This document shows positions 1-13,536 of a DNA stretch of 64,000 bases, piece by piece; the stretch's first letter is position 1, and each line of letters begins with the position of its first letter. The stretch covers positions 215,564-279,563 of the forward strand of contig NZ_JAOWKX010000002.1 of assembly GCF_025751585.1 (NCBI RefSeq), written 5' to 3'. The position numbers were made by a program, and so were the translations under genes. This DNA comes from Fluctibacter corallii (GTDB taxonomy: Bacteria; Pseudomonadota; Gammaproteobacteria; Enterobacterales; Alteromonadaceae). The notes under the pieces are model-generated. The model saw only the letters and a list, made by a program, of their open reading frames with translations. It did no database searches and had not been told where the DNA came from.

Positions 1-662
1 TGGTGATTGGCGACCTAAATGCAGAAGCAGGGGAAAAACTCGCTTCGCATATTGTTGCGATGGGCGCTGAGGCTGCTTTTATCCCACTTGATGTCACCAA
101 TTCAGAGTCTGTAACGACCTTCTACCAAGGCGCTATTGAGCGTTATGGAGATATCGATGTCGGCTTAAATAACGCGGGTATCGACCATTTTCCAGCCGCT
201 ATGCATGAATTACCCGATGAGGCATTAGATATTAACTATGCAGTGAATGTAAAAGGGGTATGGTTATGTATGAAAGCGTTACTTGCCAATATGTTGCCGC
301 GTCAGCAAGGCCATATTATTAATTTAGCATCGGTTGCGGGGATCAAAGGGTCGCCAATGATTTCTGCCTATTGTGCGTCAAAGCATGCGGTAATCGGGCT
401 AACGAAGTCCACAGCATTGGAGTACGCTAAAGCGAATATTCGTATCAATGCGGTGTGCCCTAGTTTTGTGAATACGCCGATGGTGACTCGCACGTTGTCT
501 CGGTTACCGGAAAAAAATCAGCAGCAAATTATTCGTGCCAATGCCTTTAAGCGGTTGGGGGAACCCCATGAAGTGTCTGGCGCGATAGCTTGGTTGTGCA
601 CAGATGAGTCGAGTTTTATGACGGGTCACTCTGTGGTGCTAGACGGCGGTTTAACGGCGTAA
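1..662 (+). CDS. SDR family oxidoreductase, 5'-truncated by window edge
   Basis: This is a classical short-chain dehydrogenase/reductase using NAD(P)(H); the substrate is not predictable. The reading frame is open from the first bases, and the N-terminal TGxxxGIG cofactor loop lies before the window, so the GTG at base 3 is not the real start and roughly 25-30 residues are missing. Visible family motifs are NNAG (stabilising the central sheet), the catalytic Ser in an LASVAG segment, the YxxxK catalytic pair in YCASK, and a C-terminal VLDGG turn. Only 16 bases separate it from the next SDR gene on the same strand, so the two are probably co-transcribed and may catalyse successive alcohol/ketone steps (inference). 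Confidence 0.9.
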   Translation, partial: VIGDLNAEAGEKLASHIVAMGAEAAFIPLDVTNSESVTTFYQGAIERYGDIDVGLNNAGIDHFPAAMHELPDEALDINYAVNVKGVWLCMKALLANMLPRQQGHIINLASVAGIKGSPMISAYCASKHAVIGLTKSTALEYAKANIRINAVCPSFVNTPMVTRTLSRLPEKNQQQIIRANAFKRLGEPHEVSGAIAWLCTDESSFMTGHSVVLDGGLTA

Positions 663-678
663 GCCAGTTGGAAGAGTT

Positions 679-1443
679 ATGAACAACAATCTTTTTGATT
701 TAAGTGGCAAAATTGCATTAGTCACGGGTGCAAGCCGCGGTATTGGCGAGTCGATTGCACGTTTATTGGCACAGTATGGCGCTCATGTGATAGTGTCTAG
801 CCGAAAAGTAGAAGGGTGTGAAGCAGTTGCAAGCAGTATTCGAGACAGCGGTGGAAGCGCTGAAGCGCTAGCTTGCCATGTGGGAGAAATGGAGCAAATT
901 CAACACACATTTGAGACCATCCGAGCTCAACATGGACGCTTGGATATATTAGTGAACAATGCTGCCGCCAATCCGTTTTTTGGTCACATTCTTGATACCG
1001 ATCTCGCTGCTTACCAGAAAACCGTTGATGTAAATATTCGCGGCTATTTCTTCATGTCGGTCGAAGCTGGAAAGCTAATGAAAGACAATGGCGGTGGTGT
1101 GATTTTAAATACGGCGTCTGTGAATGGGGTAACGCCCGGCGATATGCAAGGCATATACTCAGTGACGAAAGCGGCAGTGATTAGTATGACCAAAGCCTTT
1201 GCTAAAGAATGCGGCCCATTAAATATACGCGTTAATGCTCTTCTGCCAGGGTTAACTGACACCAAGTTTGCTTCAGCGTTAACTCAAAATGAAGCCATAC
1301 TCAATAAGGCCCTAAAAGTCATTCCGTTGGGACGGGTTGCCGACCCAGATGAAATGGCGGGTACCGTATTGTATTTGGTTTCAGATGCGTCTAGCTACAC
1401 GACGGGCGCAAGTGTTATTGTCGATGGCGGCATGTTGGCCTAA
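679..1443 (+). CDS. SDR family oxidoreductase (FabG/glucose-dehydrogenase-like)
   Basis: Complete short-chain dehydrogenase of 254 residues, the usual size of a classical SDR. The cofactor loop TGASRGIG lies at about residues 17-24. The NNAG motif is present as NNAA, the catalytic YxxxK as YSVTK near residue 158, and the C-terminus ends in a VDGG turn. A GGAAGAG ribosome binding site precedes the ATG. It is the second gene of a probable two-gene SDR operon. The physiological substrate is unknown: fatty acyl, sugar and sterol substrates are all possible for this fold. No transcription regulator is in view. Confidence 0.9.
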   Translation: MNNNLFDLSGKIALVTGASRGIGESIARLLAQYGAHVIVSSRKVEGCEAVASSIRDSGGSAEALACHVGEMEQIQHTFETIRAQHGRLDILVNNAAANPFFGHILDTDLAAYQKTVDVNIRGYFFMSVEAGKLMKDNGGGVILNTASVNGVTPGDMQGIYSVTKAAVISMTKAFAKECGPLNIRVNALLPGLTDTKFASALTQNEAILNKALKVIPLGRVADPDEMAGTVLYLVSDASSYTTGASVIVDGGMLA

Positions 1444-1478
1444 ACCCGCACTCCTGTAACTTTTTATGGGCTTAACAA

Positions 1479-1519
1479 TGTAAACGTCTGCAAGCGTTGG
1501 CTTTGCAGACGTGTTTACA
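1479..1519. repeat. Long imperfect palindrome (hairpin or operator)
   Basis: A 15-base arm TGTAAACGTCTGCAA is followed by about 9 bases and its complement TTGCAGACG...TTTACA, with a 2-base bulge. No T-run follows on either strand, so it is not a standard intrinsic terminator. It could stabilise the 3' end of the SDR transcript or be a dyad operator for the next gene. The outer half-sites TGTAAAC/GTTTACA are themselves a regulator-like dyad. Confidence 0.5.
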
Positions 1520-1628
1520 TATATCACCGCAAAATTTTACGTGACATTATGTAAAATAGTGAACTGTGTGATTGGAAACATCGCACAATCGAAATGCAAC
1601 AAGCACGTAATATGTATAGTTTTCAGTA

Positions 1629-2288
1629 ATGAAAAAAAACTTAACTTTGCCATTCAATGACAGGTGCATTCTGGTATGCAGTGATATTTTTGGCGCAACA
1701 TCGTCATTTCACAGGTTTATCAGTTGGTTATATAAACAAACACGTCAACAGGTAGAATATGTTTCTCCTTACGATAGCGCGATCTCTTTCACAGAAGAGG
1801 CGGCTGCTTATACCCATTTTAAGCATGTGGGAGGAATCGATAGCTATATTGGGCGTTTACAAGACAAAGTGGCAAAAAAGCGAATTTCTCATGTTATTGG
1901 TTTTAGTGCAGGGGCGAGTAGTGCATTTCTTGCCTTGACTCAATCTCACCAATATCAGCATACTCGAAAACAGCCTAACGCTATGTCCATGTTGAAAAGC
2001 ATCACGCTGTTTTATCCTGGGCAACTTCGTCATTATCCTGAGCTAATCAGAACATTTAGCATTGGGCGAGATGTAACAATGCGTATTGTGTTAGCTCGTG
2101 AATCTCATTTTGATGAACATGCGCTAAAGGCGCAATTTACTCAGCAAGGTATGTATAGTGAATGCGTCGACGCTCACCATGGCTTTATGAATCCGTTATC
2201 AACCAATAGTGATGAGATTGAGCGAGAAAAGTGGGAGCAAGAAATCGTTAGCACAATACTGCGTTCTGAAAATCAATGCCTTGCGTAA
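1629..2288 (+). CDS. Dienelactone-hydrolase-like alpha/beta hydrolase
   Basis: Probable cytoplasmic alpha/beta hydrolase of 219 residues, similar in layout to the dienelactone hydrolase family. Visible features are an N-terminal strand with a DIFG segment, a nucleophile elbow GFSAGAS near residue 98, and a late HHGFMNP segment carrying the probable catalytic His. True dienelactone hydrolases use Cys at the elbow; here it is Ser, so the natural substrate is probably an ester or lactone other than dienelactone, or the protein belongs to a divergent branch. No signal peptide is visible and no clear ribosome binding site precedes the ATG. It stands alone between a palindrome and a convergent efflux operon. 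The substrate is unknown. Confidence 0.7.
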   Translation: MKKNLTLPFNDRCILVCSDIFGATSSFHRFISWLYKQTRQQVEYVSPYDSAISFTEEAAAYTHFKHVGGIDSYIGRLQDKVAKKRISHVIGFSAGASSAFLALTQSHQYQHTRKQPNAMSMLKSITLFYPGQLRHYPELIRTFSIGRDVTMRIVLARESHFDEHALKAQFTQQGMYSECVDAHHGFMNPLSTNSDEIEREKWEQEIVSTILRSENQCLA

Positions 2289-2337
2289 AGTAGGCGCGAA
2301 GCAATTACGCGTAGCAGGTGATCAAGAGTGCCGATAC

Positions 2338-2361
2338 CCAGAGGCGACACTCCGCCTCTGG
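2338..2361. terminator. Hairpin between convergent genes
   Basis: CCAGAGGCG and its exact complement CGCCTCTGG flank a 6-base loop between the hydrolase (plus strand) and the efflux adaptor (minus strand). There is no T-run on either side, so it may act as an RNA 3'-end stabiliser rather than a full intrinsic terminator. Confidence 0.4.
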
Positions 2362-2377
2362 AAAGGGTGGCCTATGG

Positions 2378-3448
2378 TTACACTTGGTTAGCAATCGTGA
2401 CAGTTTGCCCTTCTTGTAACCGCTCGGCTCCTCGTGTTGCGACGCGATCACCGACCTGAAGTGTTGTGTCAGTGATGCTTACGTATTCGCCCATTCCTTC
2501 ACCTACAGTGACTTTTAGACGGTGAGCTTTGTTCTCGCTGTCAATAATGATCACATACGTGCCATCTTGGCGAAGAATTAATGCGTCTCGATGGACTGTG
2601 AGCTGCTCTTGTGGTGCTTGTACGGGAAGGCTGGCTCTGACTAACTGTCCGGCTGTCCACGTACTATTTGCTTCTACAGGCAATGACACGCGTAATTCAA
2701 AAGACTGTGAACGCGTATCGGCGGCAGGAATAATCGCTTTGACCGTCGCATTCACTTGCCCTAGATCGCTGGTAACAAGAATCGTATTGTGGTGACGGAT
2801 AAATGGAATGTACTTAACGGGCACAAACATTCGTGCTTCAAGGTTTTCTGTGTCTAGAAAGTTTACCAGAATCTCACTGCGGTTAACGTCTGCTCCCGCT
2901 TCTCTCAAGCGCTCGGTGACCACACCGGTAAAGGGCGCGACAACCGTAGTTCGAGTCAATTGGTCGTCAATTTGCTTTAGCCTTAGGGTGGCAATGTCAT
3001 AATCGGCTTTGGCGAGTTCAAATTGTGATTGGGTTTGGTCAAGCTGAAACGCAGAGGCGGCATTGGTTTGGCGCAGCGCCGTGAGCCGATTAACTTCGCG
3101 CTCTAGATAGCGTATGTTTATTTGTGCGCGCTTGATTTCCGCTTGCTGCTCAGCTTTTTGCAGAGTGAGCGGCAACGGATCAATTCGGGCTACCGCATCG
3201 CCTTTATGCACGATGCTGCCAGGCTCGGCCACATAATCAATACGTCCATTGACGCCTGCTGTAAGTTTTACATTATGTCGACTATAAACCGTACCCACAA
3301 TATCCACAGTGGGCGAAAAGAGTGTTTGCTTCACTTCCTGTACTTCTACGGGACGTGAATCAACACCAGCTTGCTGAGCCACAGTGCTGGCACTAAGCAT
3401 GAGCAATCCTGACAGGAATAAGCTCTGAAATAGGGTTGTTTTTTTCAC
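2378..3448 (-). CDS. RND efflux periplasmic adaptor (membrane fusion protein)
   Basis: Periplasmic adaptor of 356 residues that would link the RND pump encoded just downstream to an outer-membrane channel. It has an N-terminal signal peptide (about residues 1-25, ending near TVAQQ, with no lipobox Cys), a barrel-sandwich (lipoyl-like) half, a short helical hairpin at about 100-150 rich in Gln/Glu/Lys, then the second lipoyl half with TTVVAPFTGVV near 175, a beta-barrel and a membrane-proximal domain. The short hairpin resembles AcrA/MexA-like adaptors of the HAE1 class. It is the first gene transcribed after the pump in coordinate terms but lies downstream of it, with a 13-base gap. The transported compound is unknown and no regulator gene lies next to it. 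Confidence 0.9.
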   Translation of the reverse strand: MKKTTLFQSLFLSGLLMLSASTVAQQAGVDSRPVEVQEVKQTLFSPTVDIVGTVYSRHNVKLTAGVNGRIDYVAEPGSIVHKGDAVARIDPLPLTLQKAEQQAEIKRAQINIRYLEREVNRLTALRQTNAASAFQLDQTQSQFELAKADYDIATLRLKQIDDQLTRTTVVAPFTGVVTERLREAGADVNRSEILVNFLDTENLEARMFVPVKYIPFIRHHNTILVTSDLGQVNATVKAIIPAADTRSQSFELRVSLPVEANSTWTAGQLVRASLPVQAPQEQLTVHRDALILRQDGTYVIIIDSENKAHRLKVTVGEGMGEYVSITDTTLQVGDRVATRGAERLQEGQTVTIANQV

Positions 3449-3461
3449 GTGATTCGTCCTA

Positions 3462-6400
3462 TTACTTGGTTAAATTTACAACGTTTTGTGAAGATGCTGG
3501 GCTCGCGGTTGCCAGTGCGGGGTCTGGTATGCCAGCTACGTGTTGCAAGGATTTCTTATTTTCTCCCATGCGAAGCCATGCGGGCAGGTAAACCAACGTA
3601 AACAGTGCGCTGATGCCCATTCCTCCAACAATGACTGTGGCGAGGCCTCGATATATTTCGGCGCCAACACCCGGCACGATCATCAGGGGCAACATGCCAA
3701 ATAAAGAGGTGAGGGTGCTCATATAAACGGGTCTGGCACGCAGTCGCACCGCTTGGGCAACAGCATCGCTTCGATGCAACCCTTCTCGTTCAGCAACACG
3801 GGTTTGGTCCACTAATAAAATGGCATTGTTAACCACAAGCCCGAGCAAAATAATAAAACCAATCATGGTCAGCAAATCAAGCGACTGGAAAGTAAATAGG
3901 TTGAGTACCCAAAGCGCTAGCACACCACCTCCAAGGGCAAGAGGCATTACCGTGAGTACGAGCAGACTGTCTTTGGCTGACTTGAACAAAGCGGTCATCA
4001 GTAAAAAGAGTATGACAACGGCTAACATAAAATTGGTGATCATATCTGTAATGGCATCGTTCATTTTATTTGCATTGCCAGCCACATTGATACTGGATTG
4101 GCCGGTGAGTTCCTGTTGAATTACAGGGATCACATGCGCATCAAGATGCTCCATGGCTTCCTCTAGCGACATGGTTTCTGGCGGTCTGACAATCAGGCTG
4201 ACCGTTCGTTGCCCATCAATTCGTCGTAGTTGCGTTGGTCCAACCGTTCTTACTACTTCGGTGAGTTCACTTAGGGGTTGAATGCCTGCTAATGGTGTGT
4301 GAATTGGGGTAGCACCCAGCTGTTCAGGAGACTGCCATGCATCAGCACGTAGAATCACATTCATTCGGTCATTACCATCGAAGTACTCTGTGATGAACAT
4401 GCCTCCTGTAAATGCGCGAACAGCATTAGCGACGTCTAACCGTGTTAAACCGGCTTGTGCAATACGACGATCATCTGGCCTAAGTTGAATTTCAGGCTCA
4501 GCCATATCCAGTGCTGGCGATGGTTGTGCCGAGGTATTGGGCATGTGTTCTTGAACTGCTGCGATGCCTTTTTTGGCTGCGGCCATCAACACGTTCATGT
4601 CTGGCCCCTGAATATTTAAGTTAACAGAACGTCCGTTGTTACCACTTACATTGATCATTGAGCCTCGGAACAAGAACACTTGTGTATCGGGTAACCCCGC
4701 AAGGAAATCATTTCGTGCAACATCCATGAGTTCCTCAACGCGAGTAGGATCGTCGGAATAGATGAATCCACCTGTTGAACCCGGCCCATAACTGTAGAAG
4801 TTATAACTTTTGATTTTCGGCTGTTTCTCGCCACTGAGGTAAGGTTCGATGCGAGACTTAACGCGTTGGGCTAATTCTTCATCAAGAAAATGAATATTAC
4901 CGCCAGGCGGTAAATTTAATGAAAAGAAGAAACCATCAGTGGGTGCGCGGGGCATAAAATCTGTTCTTGGCAGTAATAACCAAGTAATAGCAAAGGATGC
5001 GGTCAGTAAGCCTGCTATCCAACCCACACGGCGTGTTGGTGTGCTAGTAAGCTTTGATATAAAGGCGGTTAACCTAAACCAATATGTTGAAAATGGATCA
5101 GTGTTTGGAACATGTTTGAGTACAACATAACTGGCGACGGGCAGAATAGTAATTGCTGTCACCATCGATGCCACTACGGCTACACTCAGGGTTAACGCCA
5201 AATCTGAAAACAATTGGCCTTCGATGCCTTCCATAAAAAGAATAGGCAAAAATATCGCGACGCTTGTAGCTGTTGACGCAAATAGCGCACCTGTGACTTG
5301 ACCAGCACCTTTTAATACGGCTTTTCGATTATCTACCCCTTCGCTCCTAAGTCTTACTATGTTTTCTTGTACGATGATGGCAGCATCAAGTACCAAGCCG
5401 ACAGCAAAGGCTAAGCCTGCCAAAGAAATCACGTTTAAACTTCGGTCTAGTACGCTAAGTGCCAGAAATGCCACCATGACCGAAAGCGGAATAGTCATGC
5501 CGATAATGAGAGTGGCTTTTAGACCGCGCAAAAAGAACCACAAAATGGCAAGTGCAAGCATAACGCCTAAACCAAGGTTACTTTTAACTAAGGTCAGTGC
5601 GTTTCGGATATGAACTGAAGAATCAAAGCTCAAATCTAGCATGAGGCCAGCATCTGCCAGTGGCCCTTCGTTTAATTCTTTTATGGCTCGGTTTACGTCA
5701 TCTAACAAAGCTACAGTGTTTGCATCGTTTGCTCTGGTCAGAGTGATGTAGTAGGCAGGAGCACCATTTCTGAGCGTAAATCCAAAGCGGTCTACCAGTG
5801 TATCTTCAACAGTCGCAATGTCGCGTAAGTACACAGGACGCTCACCGCTGTATGCAATGATCATGTCCTGAAGGTTTGATACATCGTATTGACCTGCAAA
5901 TCTAACGGTATATTGGCGTCGCCCTACGTTAGCGAAACCACCTGATACATCGGTTGCCCTTGATACCGTGTTTGCAATCTGACCCATGGTGATGCCAAGA
6001 GCAGCGGCACGATAGGGATCGAAGGTAATTCTAAGTTCCCTAGGGCGCTGACTATTGAGATTAACTCGGCCAACACCTTGAATACGTGCCAAGCGAGGCT
6101 CAATGACATCTTCGATAAGTTTCTGGTGGTTTTCGAGTGAATCTAAATCACTACCTGGAATGGGACGCACTAAAAGTGACGCTGCGTTGGGGCCTCCACG
6201 TCCGCCGCCAGCAGATACAGAAGGTTCGAAAGCATCAAGAGGCAGAGGCGGTGCTTGATTTAGGTTATTAAGCACATCAAGCATTGCTTGTTGCATGTCG
6301 GTGCCCACATCAAATGTCAGCGTGATGTTACCAAAACCACGATTGATCGTGGTGGTGACGTCTGTCACGCCACGCGTATTTTTGACTACATTTTCGATGG

Positions 6401-6596
6401 GCTCAATGATCACCGATTCAATTTCTTCAGGAGCCGCTGCGCGCCAGCCCGTTCCAATAGAAATTTGTGGTTGCTCAATATCGGGCGTCAGTTGTATCGG
6501 GAGTTTAAACAGCGAGATGATGCCAAATAGCAGCAACAATATCGCAATAACAACAATCGCCGCTGGATTTTTAATCGAAGCGCGAGTTAAGTTCAT
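3462..6596 (-). CDS. RND efflux pump permease (HAE1/AcrB family)
   Basis: Inner-membrane proton-driven exporter of 1044 residues, a normal length for the AcrB/MexB family. The chosen ATG begins MNLTRASIKNPAAI, the typical RND N-terminus, followed at once by the first transmembrane helix; a longer frame starts at 6677 but its extra 27 residues look non-coding, and AAGGA sits immediately before the chosen ATG. Two repeats each have one leading helix, a large periplasmic porter domain and a bundle of helices. A segment AFAVGLVLDAAIIVQEN in the fourth-helix region carries the Asp expected for proton relay. No outer-membrane channel gene is adjacent, so a channel encoded elsewhere (TolC-type) is probably used (inference). 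Substrate unknown. Confidence 0.93.
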   Translation of the reverse strand: MNLTRASIKNPAAIVVIAILLLLFGIISLFKLPIQLTPDIEQPQISIGTGWRAAAPEEIESVIIEPIENVVKNTRGVTDVTTTINRGFGNITLTFDVGTDMQQAMLDVLNNLNQAPPLPLDAFEPSVSAGGGRGGPNAASLLVRPIPGSDLDSLENHQKLIEDVIEPRLARIQGVGRVNLNSQRPRELRITFDPYRAAALGITMGQIANTVSRATDVSGGFANVGRRQYTVRFAGQYDVSNLQDMIIAYSGERPVYLRDIATVEDTLVDRFGFTLRNGAPAYYITLTRANDANTVALLDDVNRAIKELNEGPLADAGLMLDLSFDSSVHIRNALTLVKSNLGLGVMLALAILWFFLRGLKATLIIGMTIPLSVMVAFLALSVLDRSLNVISLAGLAFAVGLVLDAAIIVQENIVRLRSEGVDNRKAVLKGAGQVTGALFASTATSVAIFLPILFMEGIEGQLFSDLALTLSVAVVASMVTAITILPVASYVVLKHVPNTDPFSTYWFRLTAFISKLTSTPTRRVGWIAGLLTASFAITWLLLPRTDFMPRAPTDGFFFSLNLPPGGNIHFLDEELAQRVKSRIEPYLSGEKQPKIKSYNFYSYGPGSTGGFIYSDDPTRVEELMDVARNDFLAGLPDTQVFLFRGSMINVSGNNGRSVNLNIQGPDMNVLMAAAKKGIAAVQEHMPNTSAQPSPALDMAEPEIQLRPDDRRIAQAGLTRLDVANAVRAFTGGMFITEYFDGNDRMNVILRADAWQSPEQLGATPIHTPLAGIQPLSELTEVVRTVGPTQLRRIDGQRTVSLIVRPPETMSLEEAMEHLDAHVIPVIQQELTGQSSINVAGNANKMNDAITDMITNFMLAVVILFLLMTALFKSAKDSLLVLTVMPLALGGGVLALWVLNLFTFQSLDLLTMIGFIILLGLVVNNAILLVDQTRVAEREGLHRSDAVAQAVRLRARPVYMSTLTSLFGMLPLMIVPGVGAEIYRGLATVIVGGMGISALFTLVYLPAWLRMGENKKSLQHVAGIPDPALATASPASSQNVVNLTK

Positions 6597-6889
6597 TCCT
6601 TGTCTCTCATATTGGCCGGGAGCCAGCAGATGGATATGGTTGGATGCTATGCGATGAATGACATCGGCGCTAATCACTTACGTTTATAAGGGGCTTTTTT
6701 ACGCTCAATAGCACGTAATTCATATTTGTTTACATTTAGCACGAATCGGTGGGTTAGATAATTAACCGGAGAAAAATACGCTTACATGCGTTAAAGTTAG
6801 AGACGTTAAAATAGTGTAAATTCAATGGGTTGCGAAAATGCACACTCTCCTAGCATGAGAGCGTGCAGATGACGGTAAATTCAGCTTGG
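6597..6889. other. Intergenic region upstream of the RND operon
   Basis: About 290 bases with no gene, AT-rich between about 6690 and 6840. It should hold the promoter of the efflux operon (minus strand) and, at its right end, the purB terminator. I see no clearly matching -35/-10 pair. Confidence 0.4.
6840..6866 (-). terminator. Probable purB terminator
   Basis: GCAC-A-CTCTC pairs with GAGAG-C-GTGC around a short loop. Read on the minus strand, downstream of purB, the stem is followed by ATTTT, so it is a reasonable but short intrinsic terminator. Confidence 0.55.
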
Positions 6890-8269
<1,380 letters not shown>

Positions 8270-8287
8270 CTAATGCACATTGTTATT

Positions 8288-8905
8288 TTAGCGCAGCAAG
8301 GCTTGCGCTGTGGATAGAATCTTTCTTCGCGTAAATAAAATATGTCTTCGTTTTCCACCTAATTGTCGCCATAGAACGGCAGCTCTCACACCTGCAAGCA
8401 ACAATGCTCTAACTTTGTGTTGATTCGCCATTTGCTTTAGGTGGGCAGGATTACCCGCTACCTGAATTTTTGGCCCAGCGGGACTGATAACATCGCCGTA
8501 CACACTGGCAAGATTATTAATCATTTGATGGTCAAATAGATCCAGATGTTGAGTTTGGCGCTTTATCTGATTTATGCGCTCGCCAAGCTCATTCATGACG
8601 TTTCGGTTTCCCGAAAGTTTACGTTCCAGACCAAGAATGCTGGCAATGTAACGCGTAATCTCAGCATTTTTATTATTTTGGGAATTATCTAGTTGCGAAA
8701 TTAATGTTTTGAGACCTAACTGGATACCAGAAATTCCACCAAACACACTGACGGTGTTGTCAGGATCGGTGACAATAATACTATTAATACTCGCTTCGAA
8801 ATCCTGATCTTCTGCTCCACCTGTACGAGCGATATGCTGTACCAAAGCAGCAGCCTGACAAACCCCCGCAAGAGCGACAACCTTTTCCTGTTCTTGACTA
8901 TACAT
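8288..8905 (-). CDS. hflD: High-frequency lysogenization protein HflD homolog
   Basis: Predicted 205-residue, mostly helical protein related to HflD, a membrane-associated protein of E. coli known for binding phage lambda CII and influencing lysogeny; its host role is not clear. The start chosen gives MYSQEQEKVVALAGVCQAAALVQ, which aligns with the E. coli LALAGICQSARLVQ opening. An in-frame ATG 14 codons earlier (8947) would lie inside mnmA. The chosen ATG begins only 2 bases after the mnmA stop codon, so translation is probably coupled. The C-terminus is basic. Confidence 0.93.
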   Translation of the reverse strand: MYSQEQEKVVALAGVCQAAALVQHIARTGGAEDQDFEASINSIIVTDPDNTVSVFGGISGIQLGLKTLISQLDNSQNNKNAEITRYIASILGLERKLSGNRNVMNELGERINQIKRQTQHLDLFDHQMINNLASVYGDVISPAGPKIQVAGNPAHLKQMANQHKVRALLLAGVRAAVLWRQLGGKRRHILFTRRKILSTAQALLR

Positions 8906-8907
8906 AA

Positions 8908-10026
8908 TTAACGAATATAACTCTCTATGATACCGCCTCCTAAGCATTCATCGTTAAGATAGAACACAGCGGATTGGCCCGGTGTAACGGCTTTTTGTGG
9001 TTCATCAAAACGCACTTCAACGCTATCGTCATTAATGGGAACTAGCTCGCATGCAATGTCATGCTGGCGATAACGGGTTTTCACTGCGCATCTGAGAGGC
9101 GATGTTAAAGGCGTTCTGCTTACCCAATGAAGCTGGTTGGCTACCAACCCTTTTGAATACAATCTCGGGTGGTCAGCGCCTTGTCCGACGATTAGCACAT
9201 TTCTAGCGACGTCTTTATCGACGACATACCATGGTTCATCGCCAAAATCGCGCATGCCACCAATGTGCAAGCCTTTTCGTTGGCCTAATGTATGGTACAT
9301 AAGGCCTTCGTGTTGACCGATAACTTCACCTTCAGCAGTTTCAATTTCACCGGGTTGAGCTGGAAGGTAACGTGACAAAAAGTCTTTAAACTTCCGTTCA
9401 CCAATAAAACAGATACCCGTACTGTCTTTCTTATCGTGAGTAATGAGATTTTGTTCTTCAGCGATACGACGCACTTCAGGTTTTTCTAACTCACCTACAG
9501 GAAATAAGGTTTTAGCAACATGCTCTTTACCGAGTGTATATAGGAAATAGCTTTGGTCTTTATTACCATCAAGGCCACGTAGCATCTTCCACTCACCATT
9601 GCGGTATGCTCTGCGCACATAATGGCCTGTGGCAATGTAATCTGCACCGAGATCCTCGGCAGCAAATTCTAAAAACGCCTTAAACTTTATTTCCTTGTTA
9701 CACATAATATCAGGGTTAGGCGTGCGGCCTGCTTTGTATTCCTCTAAGAAATACTCGAATACATTGTCCCAATATTCTGCAGCAAAGTTAATGGTGTGTA
9801 GGGTCATGCCTAACTTGTCAGCGACAGCCTGTGCGTCAGCGAGATCTTCCGCAGCGGCACAATACTCATCGTTATCGTCTTCTTCCCAGTTTTTCATGAA
9901 AAGGCCTTCAACCTGATAGCCTTGTTGTTGAAGAAGGTAAGCGGATACTGACGAATCAACGCCGCCAGACATACCTACGATAACTTTTGTATCTGCATTT
10001 GCTTTCGCATTTTCGAAGTCGGACAT
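8908..10026 (-). CDS. mnmA: tRNA-specific 2-thiouridylase MnmA
   Basis: Cytoplasmic enzyme that thiolates U34 of the glutamate, lysine and glutamine tRNAs, taking sulfur from the IscS-Tus relay. The 372 residues match the family. The ATP PP-loop [13 protein letters not shown] is near residue 20. The two catalytic cysteines are visible in [13 protein letters not shown] (near residue 108) and [10 protein letters not shown] (near 205). The C-terminal beta-barrel region contains the usual PGQSAVFY segment. First gene of mnmA-hflD-purB; its ATG is preceded by an AGG at usable spacing. In E. coli nudJ precedes mnmA; here only 149 non-coding bases separate it from rluE. Confidence 0.98.
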   Translation of the reverse strand: MSDFENAKANADTKVIVGMSGGVDSSVSAYLLQQQGYQVEGLFMKNWEEDDNDEYCAAAEDLADAQAVADKLGMTLHTINFAAEYWDNVFEYFLEEYKAGRTPNPDIMCNKEIKFKAFLEFAAEDLGADYIATGHYVRRAYRNGEWKMLRGLDGNKDQSYFLYTLGKEHVAKTLFPVGELEKPEVRRIAEEQNLITHDKKDSTGICFIGERKFKDFLSRYLPAQPGEIETAEGEVIGQHEGLMYHTLGQRKGLHIGGMRDFGDEPWYVVDKDVARNVLIVGQGADHPRLYSKGLVANQLHWVSRTPLTSPLRCAVKTRYRQHDIACELVPINDDSVEVRFDEPQKAVTPGQSAVFYLNDECLGGGIIESYIR

Positions 10027-10175
10027 ATCTACCTGTAAATGAGTTCTAAAATGTAAGTTAGAAGGCTTATAAAATTGGGGGCGAAGTCTACCAGAGTCAA
10101 GCCTTTAAATCATCTTTAAACTGTTTTCTTCGCATCCTTGCGCGTGTTCGAATTGGAAAGCGTGAAAAACAGTAA

Positions 10176-10871
10176 TTAGATTTTTTTGCTCGGTGCAGAA
10201 ATATCCACGTACTGACCATTCGGGATCCCATCAATAGTCCAATTACCAATTCGATAGCGAACCAAGCGAAGAGTAGGGAAACCAACATGTGCTGTCATAC
10301 GACGTACCTGCCGATTTCTACCTTCCGTAATTGTCATGCTTAACCAAGAGGTTGGAATATTTTTTCTGAATCTAACGGGCGGATTGCGTGGCCACAGCGA
10401 GGGTTCGTTAATACGTTCCACTTGCGCTGGTGCAGTCATTCCGTCTTTGAGCTCGACGCCATTACGAAGTGCTATTATGGCTTCGTCGCTGATGTCACCT
10501 TCAACCTGAACCCAATAGGTTTTGCTGGTTTTATTTTTGGGATCCGCCAACCTGTGTTGCAACTTACCGTCGTTTGTTAACACTAATAAGCCTTCACTGT
10601 CCCTGTCTAATCTGCCTGCAGCGTATATGTCTTTAATCGGAATGTAAGATTTTAATGTTTCTCGCCCTTCCTGATCGGTAAACTGCGTTAGCACGTCATA
10701 GGGTTTATTAAATAAAACAATGCGCGTAGGCGCGTTTGTAGAGCGCTTAGTGTGGCGACTGCTCATGCGATGTGTTTGCGCGCTCGGTCGCTTGGCTGCC
10801 GATTTTCTGGCCTGAGTAGTTGGTGAACCACGTTTTTTATCCGCATTGGGTTTCATTGCATTTGTTTTCAC
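10176..10871 (-). CDS. rluE: 23S rRNA pseudouridine(2457) synthase RluE
   Basis: RsuA-family pseudouridine synthase expected to modify U2457 of 23S rRNA. The catalytic Asp lies in the signature [17 protein letters not shown] near residue 93. [15 protein letters not shown] and [18 protein letters not shown] are typical of RluE rather than RluB or RsuA, and there is no N-terminal S4 domain. The gene encodes a Lys/Arg/Ser/Thr-rich N-terminal tail of about 48 residues before the conserved LFNKPYD core, longer than in E. coli. The tail may aid RNA binding, or a shorter start may be used. It sits divergent from icd, as in E. coli. Confidence 0.93.
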   Translation of the reverse strand: MKTNAMKPNADKKRGSPTTQARKSAAKRPSAQTHRMSSRHTKRSTNAPTRIVLFNKPYDVLTQFTDQEGRETLKSYIPIKDIYAAGRLDRDSEGLLVLTNDGKLQHRLADPKNKTSKTYWVQVEGDISDEAIIALRNGVELKDGMTAPAQVERINEPSLWPRNPPVRFRKNIPTSWLSMTITEGRNRQVRRMTAHVGFPTLRLVRYRIGNWTIDGIPNGQYVDISAPSKKI

Positions 10872-13491
<2,620 letters not shown>

Positions 13492-13511
13492 AGACGGTAT
13501 TGATTGATTTG

Positions 13512-13536
13512 CGCCCAGCTATTGCTGGGCGTTTTT
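13512..13536 (+). terminator. Intrinsic terminator of icd
   Basis: CGCCCAGC, a TATT loop, GCTGGGCG and then TTTTT, 20 bases after the icd stop codon. Confidence 0.9.

Noticed and set aside
6597..6677. N-terminal extension of the RND pump (27 residues)
   Set aside because: The extra residues do not look like an RND N-terminus; the ATG at 6596 begins with the normal MNLTRASIKNP opening.
10027..10175. Possible nudJ remnant between mnmA and rluE
   Set aside because: The gap is only 149 bases and I could not read any NudJ (Nudix box) segment in any minus-strand frame.
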